From the NCBI GenBank assembly GCA_030760725.1, contig JASWHV010000017.1, forward strand, positions 10,146,959 to 10,210,958: a DNA stretch of 64,000 nt, in the 5' to 3' direction. Below the pieces are notes generated by a model that was not told the origin of the DNA, did not search any database, and saw only the letters and a program-made list of their open reading frames with translations. Every line of letters starts with the position of its first letter. The stretch's first letter is position 1. A program made the translations under genes and the position numbers. This DNA comes from Neostapfia colusana (Eukaryota > Streptophyta > Magnoliopsida > Poales > Poaceae). Below, piece after piece: positions 20,601-31,198 of this stretch.

Positions 20601-21041
20601 GTATTAATTGCGTAGTGCTTTAACCATGAGTTCAACCTCTCCTTGTTCTAGCCATGCATGATATAATTTTCCCACACTTGCTGAGTACCATTGGTACTCA
20701 ACCTTGCATATTTGTTGGTTTATATTGCTGCTCAGGTCAAGATAATGAGGTGGTGTATAATGACCAAGATTTTGGACCCGAGGAAGGTTTTTAGGTTCAT
20801 GAAGACCCCCGGGCAATGCCTGTGATGGAGCCCTAAAGAATAATATTCCGCTGCTAGTTTATTTACTTGTGATGAAGCATTAGTGTCCATTGAGACATTT
20901 GCGATGTAAGACTTATTTATATTCGACACCTGGCTTGTAATAAATGATGCTTCACTATTTGTCATCACATGTATGAGAAAATGATCCTGGCATACATGTG
21001 ATATTCACTTGGTTGTTTCTTCGGAAAAACCGGGTGTGACA
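17618..21041 (+). repeat. X 3' LTR
   Basis: 3424 bp, nearly identical to 8384-11806: one single-base indel near 10388/19622 and scattered substitutions, many of them C/T or G/A. Ends GTGTGACA. Confidence 0.96.
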
Positions 21042-21046
21042 TACAT
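21042..21046 (+). repeat. TSD of X, right copy (TACAT)
   Basis: TACAT, matching 8379-8383. Y sequence resumes here (TACATCTAGCTCC). Confidence 0.95.
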
Positions 21047-22081
21047 CTAGCTCCCTCTCTCCCGCGCTCATCCATAGTCAGCATTCGCTATCCTACCGAG
21101 GGCGGTTGCACTTGAGGCACCTGCCGATGGCCAAGTGAGTCTCTCGGGCCTCCCCCAGTCAGGTGTTGCGGTGCCAGTTGGTCACCTCCAGGAAAGACCT
21201 GCGTTGTGCATGGGGGGTCCAGGGTGCGTATCCCGCTTAGCCGGCTCCGTGCCCAAAGCGTGCGCATCCTGCCCTCCGGAGGTACAGGGGAGTACAACCG
21301 CTTTGCCTGGTCATGAACCCAAATCCTGTGCACTCTGCTTCCCTGGCGCACGGCCCGGTACTAGGGATCGGACGGCCGTACCCGGTCCTCAGAGGGAGCC
21401 GGAGCTCCGGCACCTCGCGCACAGGATTGCCCAAGCCCCGCATAACGGATCAGGATCGTAAGCCGAATAAGACTAGGAGACGAGAGGGGAGGACCCCCCG
21501 AGGAGAATTACGTTTCCTCTGCCTGTGTGCAGGACCTCCAGGTTACAGCAACGGGGACTGCATGAAGCGGGGGGAAAGGAGCTACCAACTACTCCGACAT
21601 AGGACTGGAAGGACCGGGTCCCACCCTTTCAGCAGGGGCGAGGCCCGAAGGCCCCACGTGTCACGGGCCCGGAGCTCCCGCCTCCCCTGAGGGGGGCTCC
21701 GGACTCGCCACGCGGCAGGCGGAAACCGGACCTCCCCCTCAGCAGGGGGACTCTGGAAGCCTCACGTGTCCAGCAGGGCCAGAGCTCCCACCCCCTCAGG
21801 AGGGGCTCCGGACCCGCCATGTGGTAGGCAGATCCGGACCTCCCCATAGGGCGAGATCCGGAGACCCCCGAGGGCCCCTAATACAGTTAGGACCCGGGGA
21901 AGGTGTCTGTGCAGAGCTCCGAGATTGGTCAAGGCCTCTGAGTACCTTGCGGAGCTAAGGACTCAGTCAGGCAAAGCCAAGAAGGAGAGAAAAGGCATCA
22001 CAGACACAAACATTCAAGAGACTATTTATGCGAGGCTCCATGAGCTGGACTACAGACTCGATAAAAAGGGAGAAACAAGTC
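21047..22081. other. Y 3' noncoding region with a CACGTG-type array
   Basis: No gene. It is homologous to 2659-3217 in Z and to 39640-39914 plus 47199-47971 in S. From about 21640 to 21850 there is a GC-rich array in which CACGTG or one-off variants recur about every 55 bp, separated by CTCCCGCCTCCCCTGAGG-like palindromes. It resembles the LTR array but lies at the 3' side of the antisense ORF. Confidence 0.65.
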
Positions 22082-23828
22082 CTAGGGTCCTCCTGGCTCA
22101 CGCCGGAACCTAGCGGCTACAAGGGCGGCCACGTCCTCGACTTCAGCCCTGGCAGCTTCCTGCCGCTCCGCGGCTGGGCCCTCTCTCGCTGGCTCTAGGG
22201 AGAAAGAAGGGTCGCGGCTCTTGAAGCATGCCAGCACATGTGAGGCGACCTCTAAGGCCAGGCCGCGTCCCTCGGCCTCAAGCTCGCTGGCGACCACCGA
22301 ATCTAGTCTGTCCAGCATGGCGCCGATCGACTCCAGCGCGGGGATCACCTCCGCCACCTTCAACGCAGGAGCCGCTGCCCTCACCGGACTGAAGCCAAGA
22401 GGGATCAGGGCGGACCCCGCTCGATTAACAAAGCTTGAGACCGCATGCGCCTCGGAGGACCACAAGGCCGAGAGCTCCTCCACCTCGCGGCGGGCTGCCT
22501 GCAGGGCCTCTTGGTTTCTCTGAGAGAATTCCTTCTCCTTGGCCGCCAGGGAGCTTTCCCGAAGGTGGAGAGTCTTGGCGAGCCGCTCCAACTCACAAGC
22601 CTTGAAATCGGCGGCCAACTCCCGATCCAGGACCGCCCAGTGTTCGCGGGAGACCTGTTCCTCCCTCATGTCGAGGTCTGCCTTCTGAACCTCTAGCTCC
22701 TCTGTCCGAGCTCGCAGGTCATCCTCGCCCGCCGCCAGCTGCGCAGCGGCCCTCTCCGCCTCGGCTGCCATGGAACGCTCCCGTTCCTCAACGACGAGTT
22801 TACGGCGCTCCAACAGCTGCCGTATCTCCTCCGCGGCAGAGAGGCTCTCCTCGGCCCGGGCGTGTGCCTCCAGGGCCTCCCTGTTGATCCGCCGCGATTC
22901 GGCGTCCATGCGGTCGACAGATCGCTTCAGCCGGTCGAGGAGCACTTCCCTGAAGTCAAGCAACTCCTGCCTGGAGTCGAGCTCGCTCTTGACCTTCGCG
23001 GTCCGCTCCCGCAAAAGGTTCCCCCAGGTGAGGAGGCGATCCCGTTCAACTGTATGCTCCTCCCGCTCGCGACCTAGTGCGGCCAAGACCTGTCGGACGC
23101 TCGCTTCGGCAAGCGCAAAAGCATCCACCAGGGGCAGTGGGGCAACAGAGGCCGGAGCAGCACCCCCGACCTCCTCCATCACTTCATCCTCAAGAGAAGT
23201 CGAGGCACCAGCGACCGAGACGAGACGTCGGTCAGGAGAAGCTGGCGCCGGGGCTCCGGCAGCCGGACCCACCGGACTCTCTCTAGCTTCTGGCTTCTTG
23301 ACCTGTGGAGAGGGGCGAGCGGGGGAAGTCGACACCGAAGTAGAAGCCGGGCCGCCTGGTGCATGGTCGACCTGCGCTGGCCTGGGGGCCGCAGCGGCCA
23401 TCTTGGCAGGAAGAGATGACGCCGCCGCGGAATCCGGGCACACCGGAACAGGAGAAGCTCGCGCTGACTTGGGGGCCGCGGCAGCTGTCCCGGTTTCCGA
23501 GCGCAACGGCGCAGACTCCCCGCCAGTCGGGGATGGCCGGGAAGCGCGAACACTCCAGCGGGCTCTGAACCCTGACTTCCGAGCCGGGGTAGGACTCCCA
23601 GAGCCCGCCGCTGTCACTGACGGCCGCTCCGCAGTCGCTTGAACTGGCGGAACAGGGGACGCCCCAGAAGCTCCCCTCAACGCATCAGCCCGGGGCCTCT
23701 TTGAGTCGCCACCGGAAGGAGTGCCATCTCCAGAAGCAGGAGATGCAGGCACCCCAGGTCCCCGACTTGGCACAGACGCCGCCACTGGAGCGAGCGCGCT
23801 TCTTCTCTGGTGGCGGGTTGGAGGCCAT
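22082..23828 (-). pseudogene. Y antisense ORF: coiled-coil protein, PF04195 domain deleted
   Basis: Same protein as in Z, antisense to the element. It starts at the ATG of MASNPPPEKKRARS; a small indel near 23790 shifts the frame, after which about 560 codons stay open to 22082. Order: Pro/Ser/Ala-rich region, an acidic EEVGGAAP segment, then about 250 residues of heptad-like coiled coil (LRERTAKVKSELDSRQELL onward). Then follows a C-terminal region (VAEVIPALESIGAMLDRLDSVV) that Z has lost and S keeps. Like Z, it lacks the PF04195 domain between MASN and EKKRARS, so the two share that deletion. Function unknown. Confidence 0.7.
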
Positions 23829-24318
23829 GATGAGGGAGGACTCAAAGACAAGAAGACAAAGGCACAAGAGTCCAAGAAAAAGCGCTGGGAAGTGCGAAGG
23901 GAAGCCGCAATGTGGGTAAGATCCCCTCTTAAAACTTCCCAGGTACAATTCCTAGCGATTCGAAACTCTTCGAATACGCCGTATCGGCAACCGCTTTGGC
24001 TCCAAGACCAAGCGCCGATGACAGGTGGACACAAGCCGCTCAGCTGAAGCGGTGGGTCAAGGAGTTAGTCTCCTAAGAAGACGAGCCGGCAAGGCACTCC
24101 TGAGGTTCCCGAAGAAAGCGCCGCGACGTACAGAAGTGGCAGTCTTGGGAACCGCCGCAGTAAAAGCAACCATCAAGTGGGCGCACGCTCCCACGATCCC
24201 GCGACTGTTCATGCTCCGACAGCGGTCAATGCGGGACTTAGAAAAAGTGCGCGGATCAGAAGAGACGGCGGTCCCACCTCGGGCTCGCTATCTCCCCCGA
24301 GATGGGCCCGGGGGCCAC
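23829..24318. other. Y spacer between antisense ORF and 3' LTR
   Basis: Leader of the antisense ORF (minus) ending on the plus strand in the polypurine tract GATGGGCCCGGGGGCCAC. Closely similar to 4880-5357. No other feature seen. Confidence 0.72.
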
Positions 24319-25405
24319 TGTCGGTACCCGTGATATGGGGTACCCACGCGCACAGGGGAAAATGCCTAAGGAACTCGCCCTTCTCCGCAGGGAGAGCTCC
24401 GAAGGCGCCACGCGTCCGGCGGGGCCGGACCTCCCTCTCCTCAGAGGAAAGCTCCGGGCCCGCCACGTGGCATACAGAAGCCGGACCTCCCCCCTCCGCG
24501 GGAGAGAGGTCCGAAGGCGCCACGTGTCCAGCAGGGCCAGACCTCCCTCTTCTCAGAGGGGAGCTCCGGGCTTGCCACGTGGCCGACAGAAGCCGGACCT
24601 CCCCCTCCGTGGGGAGAGGTCCGGAGGCTCCACGTGTCCTGCGGGGCCGGACCCCCCCTCTCCTCTGAGGAGGGCTCCGGGCCCGCCACGTGTCTAGCAG
24701 AAGAACGCCGCCTGCCCCCGAGCGGTAGGCAGCGGGCGTAAAGTCGCCCCATACCTTGCCCGTACAAGGTATTCAAGGCCCGCGCCTTCCCAAGATGCGG
24801 AGACGCGGAGCACGCCTCTGTCAGGTGCCGTTGCGCCCAGTCACATCCGCAGACTGGCGCGCGGTGTCAGAGCCTGCCAGCCAATAAACGCAGCGACAAG
24901 ACATCCCATGCCGCCCCCGCCGTCATCAACCACTATGACTAGCATGCGGCATGGGCAGGGCTGCAAGACGAAAACTCAGAAGCCTTCGCCAGAGACAACT
25001 ACCGGCATAACTGCAGATACGGTAGATAACAGTCAATCTCCCCGGGACCACCTGTCAGGTCCCGGGCCCCCCTTGTAAGCCATCCGAGTCTTGGACTATA
25101 AGAGGCTCGGGTAGGCAACGTTAGCAAGGGTTCGCACTCCCGCAATTCATACGCTAGACTTCAGTCATCCCCAAGCTCAGGACTCCGGTTCTGAGCAACA
25201 AGCAATACAGCGAGCTCCATAGCTCGCCGTGGACGTAGGGTTTTACGCTCCGGCGGCCTGAACCACGTAAAACTCGCCGTGTCAAGCTCTTCCTAACCCG
25301 TCCATACGCTCAAGCTCTCCGCAAGCGACTAGCCCCACCGAAAAAAGAACCTCCGCGGGCTGCCCAGTGCAGGCCCGGGGGAAGTGTCGACCGAACACTT
25401 CGACA
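24319..25405 (+). repeat. LTR B: Tat-family 3' LTR of Y
   Basis: 1087 bp, TGTCGGTACC to CACTTCGACA. Preceded by the polypurine tract and followed by foreign (V integrase) sequence, hence a 3' LTR. Carries the CACGTG array (24408-24700) and a TATA-like CTATAAGAGG near 25096. Confidence 0.93.
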
Positions 25406-25576
25406 AGCTCAGACACAGAGAGACCCCATGGTGATTTCTGGGGGAAGCACAGCTTCGGCCCCGTATACCATGAAGAAGGGTGTCTCCCCGGTGGCCCGGC
25501 TTTGGGATGTCCGGTTAGCCCACAGTGTGCTCGGAAGCTCGTCTACCCACTTCGCGCCATGTTTCTTCAAGCCGGC
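25406..25576 (-). pseudogene. V fragment: integrase C-terminal core
   Basis: On the minus strand this reads LKKHGAKWVDELPSTLW, then SRATGETPFFMVYGAEA and PPEITMG, the characteristic end of the Tat integrase core. It lies between LTR B (end of Y) and LTR C (start of T), so two plus-strand elements inserted about 170 bp apart in this one gene. The homologous plus-strand segment is in T at 35755-35814. The rest of V's pol must lie right of the window, beyond T. Confidence 0.85.
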
Positions 25577-26667
25577 TGTCGGTACCGCGATATGGGGTAC
25601 CCCGCGTACAGGGGAAAATGCCTAAGGATCTCGCCCTTCTCCGCAGGGAGAGCTCCGAAGGCGCTACATGTCCAGCGGGGCCGGACCTCCCTTTCCTCAG
25701 AGGAGAGCTCCAGGCCCGCCACGTGGCCAACAGCAGCCTGACCCCCCCCCCCCCCCCCCCGTCGGGAGGGCTCCGAAGGCGCCACGTGTCCTGCGGGGCC
25801 GGACCTCCCCCTCCTCAGAGGAGAGCTCCAGGCCCGCCACGTGGCCGACAGAAGCGGGACCTCCCCCCTCCGCGGGGAGAGGTCCGAAGACTCCACATGT
25901 CCTGCGGGGCCGGACCTCCCTCTCCTCAGAGGAGAGCTCCGGGCCCACCACGTGTCCAGCGGGACGGCGCTGCCTGCCCCCGCGCGGTAGGCAGCAGGCG
26001 TAAAGGCGCACCATACCTTGCCCGTACAAGGTATTCAAGGCCCGCGCCTTCTCAAGACACGGAGACTCGGAACACGCCTCTGTAAGGTGCCGTTGCGCCC
26101 AGTCGCATCGCAGACTGGCGCGCTGTGTCAGAACCTGCCAGCCAATAAACACAGTGACAAGACATCCCCTGCCGCCTCCGCCGTCATCAACCACTACGAC
26201 TAGCATGCGGCATGGACAGGGCGGCAAGACGAAGACTCAGAAGCCTTCGCCAGAGACAACTACCGACATAACTGCGGATACGATAATCGGCAGGCAATCT
26301 CCCCGGGACCACCTGTCGGGTCCCGGGCCCCCCTTGTAAGCCACACGAGTCTTGGACTATAAAAGGCTCGGGTAGACATCGTTAGCAAGGGTTCGCACTC
26401 CAGCAACTCACACCCTAGGCATAACTCATCCTCAAGCTCAGGACTCCGGTTCTGAGCAACAAGCAATACAGCGAGCACCTCTGCTCACCGTGGACGTAGG
26501 GTTTTATGCTCCGGTGGCCCGAACCACGTAAAACTCGCTGTGTCAAGCTCCTCCCTCACTCGTCCCTTACGCTTAAGCTCTCCGCAAGCGACTAGCCCCT
26601 CCGAAAAAGAACCTCCGCGGGCTGCCCAGAGCTGGTCCGGGGGAAGTGTCGACCACACACTTCGACA
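25577..26667 (+). repeat. LTR C: 5' LTR of T
   Basis: 1091 bp, TGTCGGTACCGCG to ACACTTCGACA, followed by the primer-binding site. Six units of the CACGTG-type array (four exact boxes, near 25718, 25781, 25838 and 25950). TATA box CTATAAAAGG near 26358. Confidence 0.95.
25742..25760 (+). repeat. Poly-C homopolymer in LTR C
   Basis: An uninterrupted run of about 19 C within one unit of the LTR array; the other LTR copies have about 6-10 C at this place. Confidence 0.85.
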
Positions 26668-26685
26668 TTTGGCGCGCCAGGTAGA
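26668..26685 (+). other. T primer-binding site
   Basis: TTTGGCGCGCCAGGTAG directly after the LTR. TGGCGCGCCAGGTAGG is complementary to the 3' end I recall for a plant tRNA-Arg(CCU); that assignment is from memory. The same site follows the LTRs at 36905, 52495 and, on the minus strand, 46084. Confidence 0.8.
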
Positions 26686-26723
26686 GGGCTTTTCCCTTGC
26701 GCGACGAGTTTCTGCCGACGAAG

Positions 26724-28330
26724 ATGACGAAGCTACCTTCAGCGGCAAGCTCTCCTCCCCCGCGTTCATGGCGGACCGTGACTAGCGGGAAATACGTGTC
26801 GACATACTCAGGACGGAGTGTGTCGGCGCAAGCTGGAAGCCAGCAGCCGACTCCGGCAACACCGACTCCGGCAATGCAGGCTCCAGCTAGCGTGAGATCT
26901 TCTGCAGCGCTGAGCGTACCCCACGGGGGTGCGCTAGCTGCAGCAAGAGCGCTACTGCACAATCCACCTGCTGGGGACGCACCCCATTCAGCGACCCAGC
27001 AGTGGATTCGCGAGGTAGACCGTCTCGTCGTCGCCGCCGCAAACCCTCGACTTCGGTGGGGACGACGCTCCGGCCAACTGGCTGTGTCGCTGACGCGCAC
27101 GCCAACGGTTGACAGGCAGATGGCGGATTCCAGCTCCACCAGGCTTCCGTCGACAGACCTGAGGACAGAGCTGGAACGGTGCCACTTGGGCCAGGATGCC
27201 CGGGTGTACCTCGAGCGACATTGAGAAAGGTATCGCAACCAAGAGGCTGGCGACAGCATGATGTCAGCCTCGACCCAGCGTGAGGCGCAGACCTTCGTCA
27301 CGCGATCTCTGCCCCAGGCATACGCCACGCAGCATATGCCACAGCCATATGCCCTGCAGACGGCGCCCCCGGTCTATGGCGCAACCTTGCCCATACCGGG
27401 GTACATTGTGTCAGCGGCGAACCAAGCGTTCGCGGCACCAACGCCTGCAGCAACAGGAGCAGGATGTGCGGCCCTGGCGCCCCACCTTAGCTTCGCGAGG
27501 TGGCCGCACCTGCCCGAGAAGTACGACGGCAGCGTCAACCCGGTGGAGTTCCTCCAGACCTACTCCACCGCCGTACTTGCCGCAGGAGGGGATGAGGCTG
27601 TCATGGCCAACTACTTCCCCGTCGCCTTGACCGGGCCAGCCCGGTCTTGGCTCATGAACCTCCCCCAGGGTTCAATAACTTCCTGGGGAGAGCTCTGCCG
27701 GCAGTTCACCGCCAACTTTGGCAGTTCCTACACTCGGCCTGGCACAGAGCTTGACCTCCACGCCATCCGGCAACAACCTGGAGAGTCGCTGCGCTCCTTC
27801 ATCCAGCGGTTCTCCCATGTATGGAACACCATCCCACACATCCAAAATGCTTCTGTGGTGGTGGCGTTCCGGCAAGGCGTTCGGGACAAGAAGATGCTCG
27901 AGAAGCTCGCGACCAGAGAGGTCCGCGATGTCTCAGAGCTTTTCAGCCTGGCAGACAAGTGCGCCAGAGCAGCAGAAGGGCGGAACTGGCACTCCCTGCC
28001 AGCCTCTGAGTCAGGAAGGCAGCCAGAATCTGGCGCCGCTTCCTATGGAAGCGGCAGGAAGATCAAGAACCGGGGCGGTGGCAAGATGAAGCCACCGGCC
28101 GCGGCCCCCGTTGCCGCAGCAGCGGCACCCAGTGGAGCTCGGGGGCCGTGCCCCGACAAAAGGCCGTGACAGTCACCAGCTCCAGATGGTGGCCAAGGCA
28201 GGCTATGCCCCATGCACGGTACCAGTTACCATACTGCTGCCGAGTGCCGGGAGATCCAGAAGCTCGCTGAGCGCTTCCGAAAAGGGAAGCAGCTTCTACT
28301 ACTGATGCCCCACCCTACCGTCAAAGGGAG
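26724..28330 (+). pseudogene. T gag
   Basis: Capsid and nucleocapsid precursor. Start at the ATG giving MTKLPSAASS, as in S, R and P. A low-complexity Ala/Pro/Arg N-terminus (single copy, unlike R and P) precedes the Retrotrans_gag domain (YDGSVNPVEFLQTYSTA, then ITSWGELCRQFTANFG and ESLRSFIQRFSHV). A zinc-knuckle-like CPMHGTSYHTAAEC comes next. Stops: TGA at 27222-27224 inside the basic LERH region and TGA near 28167 before the knuckle. A frameshift follows toward the protease. Confidence 0.88.
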
Positions 28331-28372
28331 GTCAAGCAGAAGGTCGACGCCCCAGACAACATCGACCACCAG

Positions 28373-29188
28373 GTGAAGTTCCAGGAGCCTCAGCGCGCCG
28401 TGAAGGCGGTGCGCAATCATGAGAGCTCCGGCTCCAGTGATGACGAGCGCCGGAAGATGCTCTACATCATCTACGGTGGGTCCGCTGACCCCTCGTCCCG
28501 AAGCGTGGTTAAGACCCTGCGCCGAGCGGTAGCATCGGTGGCTCCCCTCCCGAGTGCCGCACCGCACCTCAGGTGGATGGGAACCCCCATCAGCTTCGAT
28601 GCCACCGACTGCCCCAGGAACATGGCTGGGGCTGGCCAACTACCGCTCTTGGTGGACCCCACCATCGCCAACGTGAGGATGTACCACGTTTTGGTGGATG
28701 GCGGGGCTGGACTGAACCTCATCAGTCGCGCAGCTTTCCAGAAGCTGTAGATCCCGATGGCCAAGTTCACCCCATCGAGCCCGTTCTCAGGGGTAGGGCC
28801 GGGACAGGTCGTTCCCTACGGCCACATCAGCCTCCCGGTGACCTTTGGGGCACCGGACAGCTATTGGACAGAGTACATTCTGTTCGACGTGGCGGAGATC
28901 GACCTCCCCTTCAACGCCATAATTGGCAGGCCAGCCCTGTACCGATTCATGGCAGTAGCCCACTACGGCTACCTCGTCCTGAAGATGCCTACACCAACAG
29001 GCGTCCTCAGGATTTGTGGGGACCGCACTGCCGCAGTGTCAGCCTTGGAAAAGCTCCAAGCGCTTGCAACAGCTAGAGCACCAACCCCTGGCAGTGCAGA
29101 ACCAAACCGGCTCCACCCGAGTGCACGCCACCGTGTCTCTACCGCAGCACCCCGTGTGCAACCCTTGATGAGGGCGACATCCCCTTGA
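28373..29188 (+). pseudogene. T aspartic protease region
   Basis: Protease active-site loop LVDGGAGLNLISR (about 28690-28728) with the DGGA form usual in Tat elements. It continues through VVPYGHISLPVTFG and the flap-side IIGRPALYRF. A TAG at 28748-28750, 12 codons after the active site, interrupts the frame; the frame then stays open to 29188. Confidence 0.85.
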
Positions 29189-29259
29189 AGCTCGTCCAAA
29201 TCGGCGCCGATGCCACCCAGACCACCCGGGTAGCCGGGGGCCTGGATAGCAAATAGGAA

Positions 29260-30340
29260 GGCGCGCTCGTCACCTTCCTCCAGCACAACGTCGACGTGTT
29301 TGCATGGCAGCCGTCGCAGATGCCGAGGATCCCTAGGGAGGTGATCGAGCACCACTTAAAGGTCTTCCCCGACGCCCGGCCAGTCCAACAGAAGCCCCGC
29401 AAGCAGTCCATCGAGCGGCAAAACTTCATCCGCGAAGAAATCAAGAAGCTGCTGGACGCTGGCTTCATACGGGAAGTCCACCACCCCCGGTGGTTGGCGA
29501 ACCCTGTTGTTGTCCCGAAGGCCGGCGGGAAGCTCCGGATGTGCATCGACTACACCAGTCTCAATAAGGCATGTCCCAAAGATCCATTCCCTCTCCCTAG
29601 AATAGATCAAATAGTAGACTCGACATCAGGCTGCGATATGCTGTGATTCCTAGATGCCTACTCGGGTTTCCATCAGATCCCTATGTCTAGAGAAGATGAA
29701 GAGCACACCTCCTTCATCACAGTAAATGGTATGTACTGTTATGTCTCTATGCCTTATGGCCTAAAGAACGCTCTCCCTACCTTTGTACGTGCAATGCACA
29801 AAACCTTCGGGGAGTTGATAAGAGACTTAGTTGAGGTGTATGTCGATGACATCGTTGTTAAGGTCAGGCAGAGTTCATCCCTACTAGATAACCTGGCCTT
29901 AGTCTTTGATAAACTGCGCTCTACGCGCACCAAGCTGAACCCCGACAAGTGTGTGTTCGGCGTATCCTCTGGAAAACTCTTAGGATTCCTGGTCTCACAC
30001 CGAGGAATTGAGGCTAACCCAGAGAAGATCAAAGCCATCGACTTGATGCGCCCCCCCGCCCGCATCAAAGAAGTCCAGAAACTCACGGGATGCCTAGCTG
30101 TGGTGAGTCGGTTTATACCGAGGTTAGCAGAGCGAGCGCTCCCCTTCTTTAAGCTCCTGCGCAAATCCAACCCATTTGCTTGGACCGACGAAGCAGAAGA
30201 AGCTTTCCAGGAGCTGAAGCAACTCCTGACGACCCTACCCATAATGGTAGCCCCCGAGCCCGAAGAGCATCTGTTGCTCTACATCACGGCAATGGCTGAA
30301 GTGGTGAGTATGGTCCTTGTCGCAGAGCGGCCGAACCTCT
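29260..30340 (+). pseudogene. T reverse transcriptase
   Basis: Order: WQPSQMPRIPREVIEHHL, KPRKQSIERQNFIREEI, ANPVVVPKAGGKLRMCIDYT, FLDAYSGFHQI, then the catalytic YVDDIVVK (about 29840-29863) and the thumb LLGFLVSHRGIEANPEKI. One in-frame TGA at 29644-29646, in front of FLDAYSG, breaks the palm. The frame is otherwise open to about 30675, through an expanded repeat after residue LVAERP. Motifs and order are typical of Tat RT. Confidence 0.92.
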
Positions 30341-30382
30341 CATCGCCACAGCCTGCTCCGGTAGCAGGAGCAGGCGCCAGGA

Positions 30383-30600
30383 AACCCCGGAGGTCCAAGA
30401 CGACCCCCCGGGTCTCCGAGACAACCCCCCGGAGGTCCAAATCGGACCCCAGGACCTCCATGACAACCTCCCGGAGGACTAGCAGGACCTCCCGGAGGTG
30501 CAACGGGACCCCCCGGAGGTCCAACGGAACCTCCCGGATGTCCAACGGGACCTCCCGGAGCTCCTGGGAAACCAGCGGAACCTCCCGGAGGTCCAAGGCG
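30383..30600 (+). repeat. 21 bp minisatellite between RT and RNase H of T
   Basis: Imperfect tandem repeats with core CCTCCCGGAGGTCCAACGG, period 21 bp in the clean part (about 30495-30560), encoding RRSNGTS-like heptads. Each unit contains the palindrome GGACCTCCCGGAGGTCC. It sits in the linker between RT and RNase H, which is normally short. Confidence 0.8.
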
Positions 30601-30675
30601 GCTTGGGAGCCTTTGAGTATCAGGTCCCGGCAGCCTCCCAGGGCCCACCCACCTCCCGTAGGCCTGAGCCCATGA

Positions 30676-30907
30676 ATGAAGATATCTCTAACCTGGGAGG
30701 GAGGGTCCGGACCATCCAGAGGCCTGTCTACTACATCAGCGAGGTCCTCCATGACGCCAAGACAAGGTACCTGGAGGTCCATAAGCTGCTGTATGCAGTG
30801 CTCGTGGCGTCCAGGAAGCTCCGCCACTACTTTCAAGCCCACCGGGTCTCGGTGGTCACCTCCTATCCGCTGAAGGCTGTCCTTCACAGCCCCCACGCGA
30901 CTGGCAA
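30676..30907 (+). pseudogene. T RNase H (first), interrupted by the LINE
   Basis: IQRPVYYISEVLHDAKTRY, then KLLYAVLVASRKLRHYFQAH and VVTSYPLKAVLHSPHATG: the connection and RNase H C-terminal signature. The frame differs from that of RT upstream. After ATG(D) the LINE begins; the host frame resumes at 34318 with NVAKWAAELVEFELDF. Confidence 0.88.
30892..30907 (+). repeat. LINE TSD, left copy
   Basis: CCCACGCGACTGGCAA, matching CCCACGCGACTGACAA at 34318-34333 with one difference. Variable-length TSDs of this size are typical of LINE target-primed insertion. Confidence 0.85.
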
Positions 30908-30960
30908 CAACAACCAAAGCCTTTATCCCAAGCCTGTTGGGGTCGGCTAGACATGAAACC

Positions 30961-31124
30961 CAATATCAATAAAGTAAAAGAGAGGAAGAGATATAAGAAC
31001 AAGGAAAAAAGAAAAAAAGATAAAAAAGAAAAAAAGAAAAAAAGAAAAAGGAAAAAGAGAAAAGAAATAAGAAAAAAGGAAAAGAAAAGAGAAAAGAAAA
31101 AAGAAAAAAAGAAAAAGAAAAAAA
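30961..31124 (+). repeat. A/G-rich low-complexity tract in the LINE 3' UTR
   Basis: About 160 bp almost only A and G (AAAGAAAAAG-type) on the plus strand, between the LINE ORF end and the terminal signature. It reads poly-Phe/Ser or poly-Lys in translation; not coding. Confidence 0.85.
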
Positions 31125-31198
31125 CAAGACTACGATTCTGGCACATGAATTGCTACTTTCCATGCGGTCCTATCATGAGCTAAGTCTCTGGATACATT

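Larger units (their letters stand above)
8384..21041 (+). mobile_element. Element X: complete Tekay-clade (Del) chromovirus with extra 5' ORF
   Basis: 12,658 bp with both LTRs (3423 and 3424 bp), a TACAT TSD, an iMet-type primer site, an extra ORF, gag-pol and a C-terminal chromodomain. The long LTRs and the chromodomain at the integrase end point to the Tekay/Del clade. I counted about two dozen differences between the LTRs by eye (about 0.7%). At the commonly used grass rate of 1.3e-8 per site per year this means roughly a quarter of a million years. It inserted into Y's 3' noncoding spacer. It is structurally complete but its pol carries stops, frameshifts and a damaged protease site. Confidence 0.95.
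6872..25405 (+). mobile_element. Element Y: Tat-type non-autonomous element, 5'-truncated, split by X
   Basis: Plus-oriented. Contents in order: gag C-terminal fragment (6881-7453), pol remnant (7454-8383), the X insertion (8384-21041), 3' noncoding region, antisense ORF (23828 to 22082), polypurine tract and 3' LTR B (24319-25405). The 5' LTR and the gag N-terminus are gone; a deletion at 6871-6881 fused Y to V's antisense ORF. Beyond LTR B, V's integrase resumes (AGCTC, 25406-25410), which places Y inside V. It has the same gag-to-remnant layout as S, so both come from one pol-less lineage. Confidence 0.8.

Noticed and set aside
30856..31183. Poly-Phe and poly-Lys open frames
   Set aside because: Translations of the A/G-rich tract in the LINE 3' UTR, both strands; low-complexity artefact.
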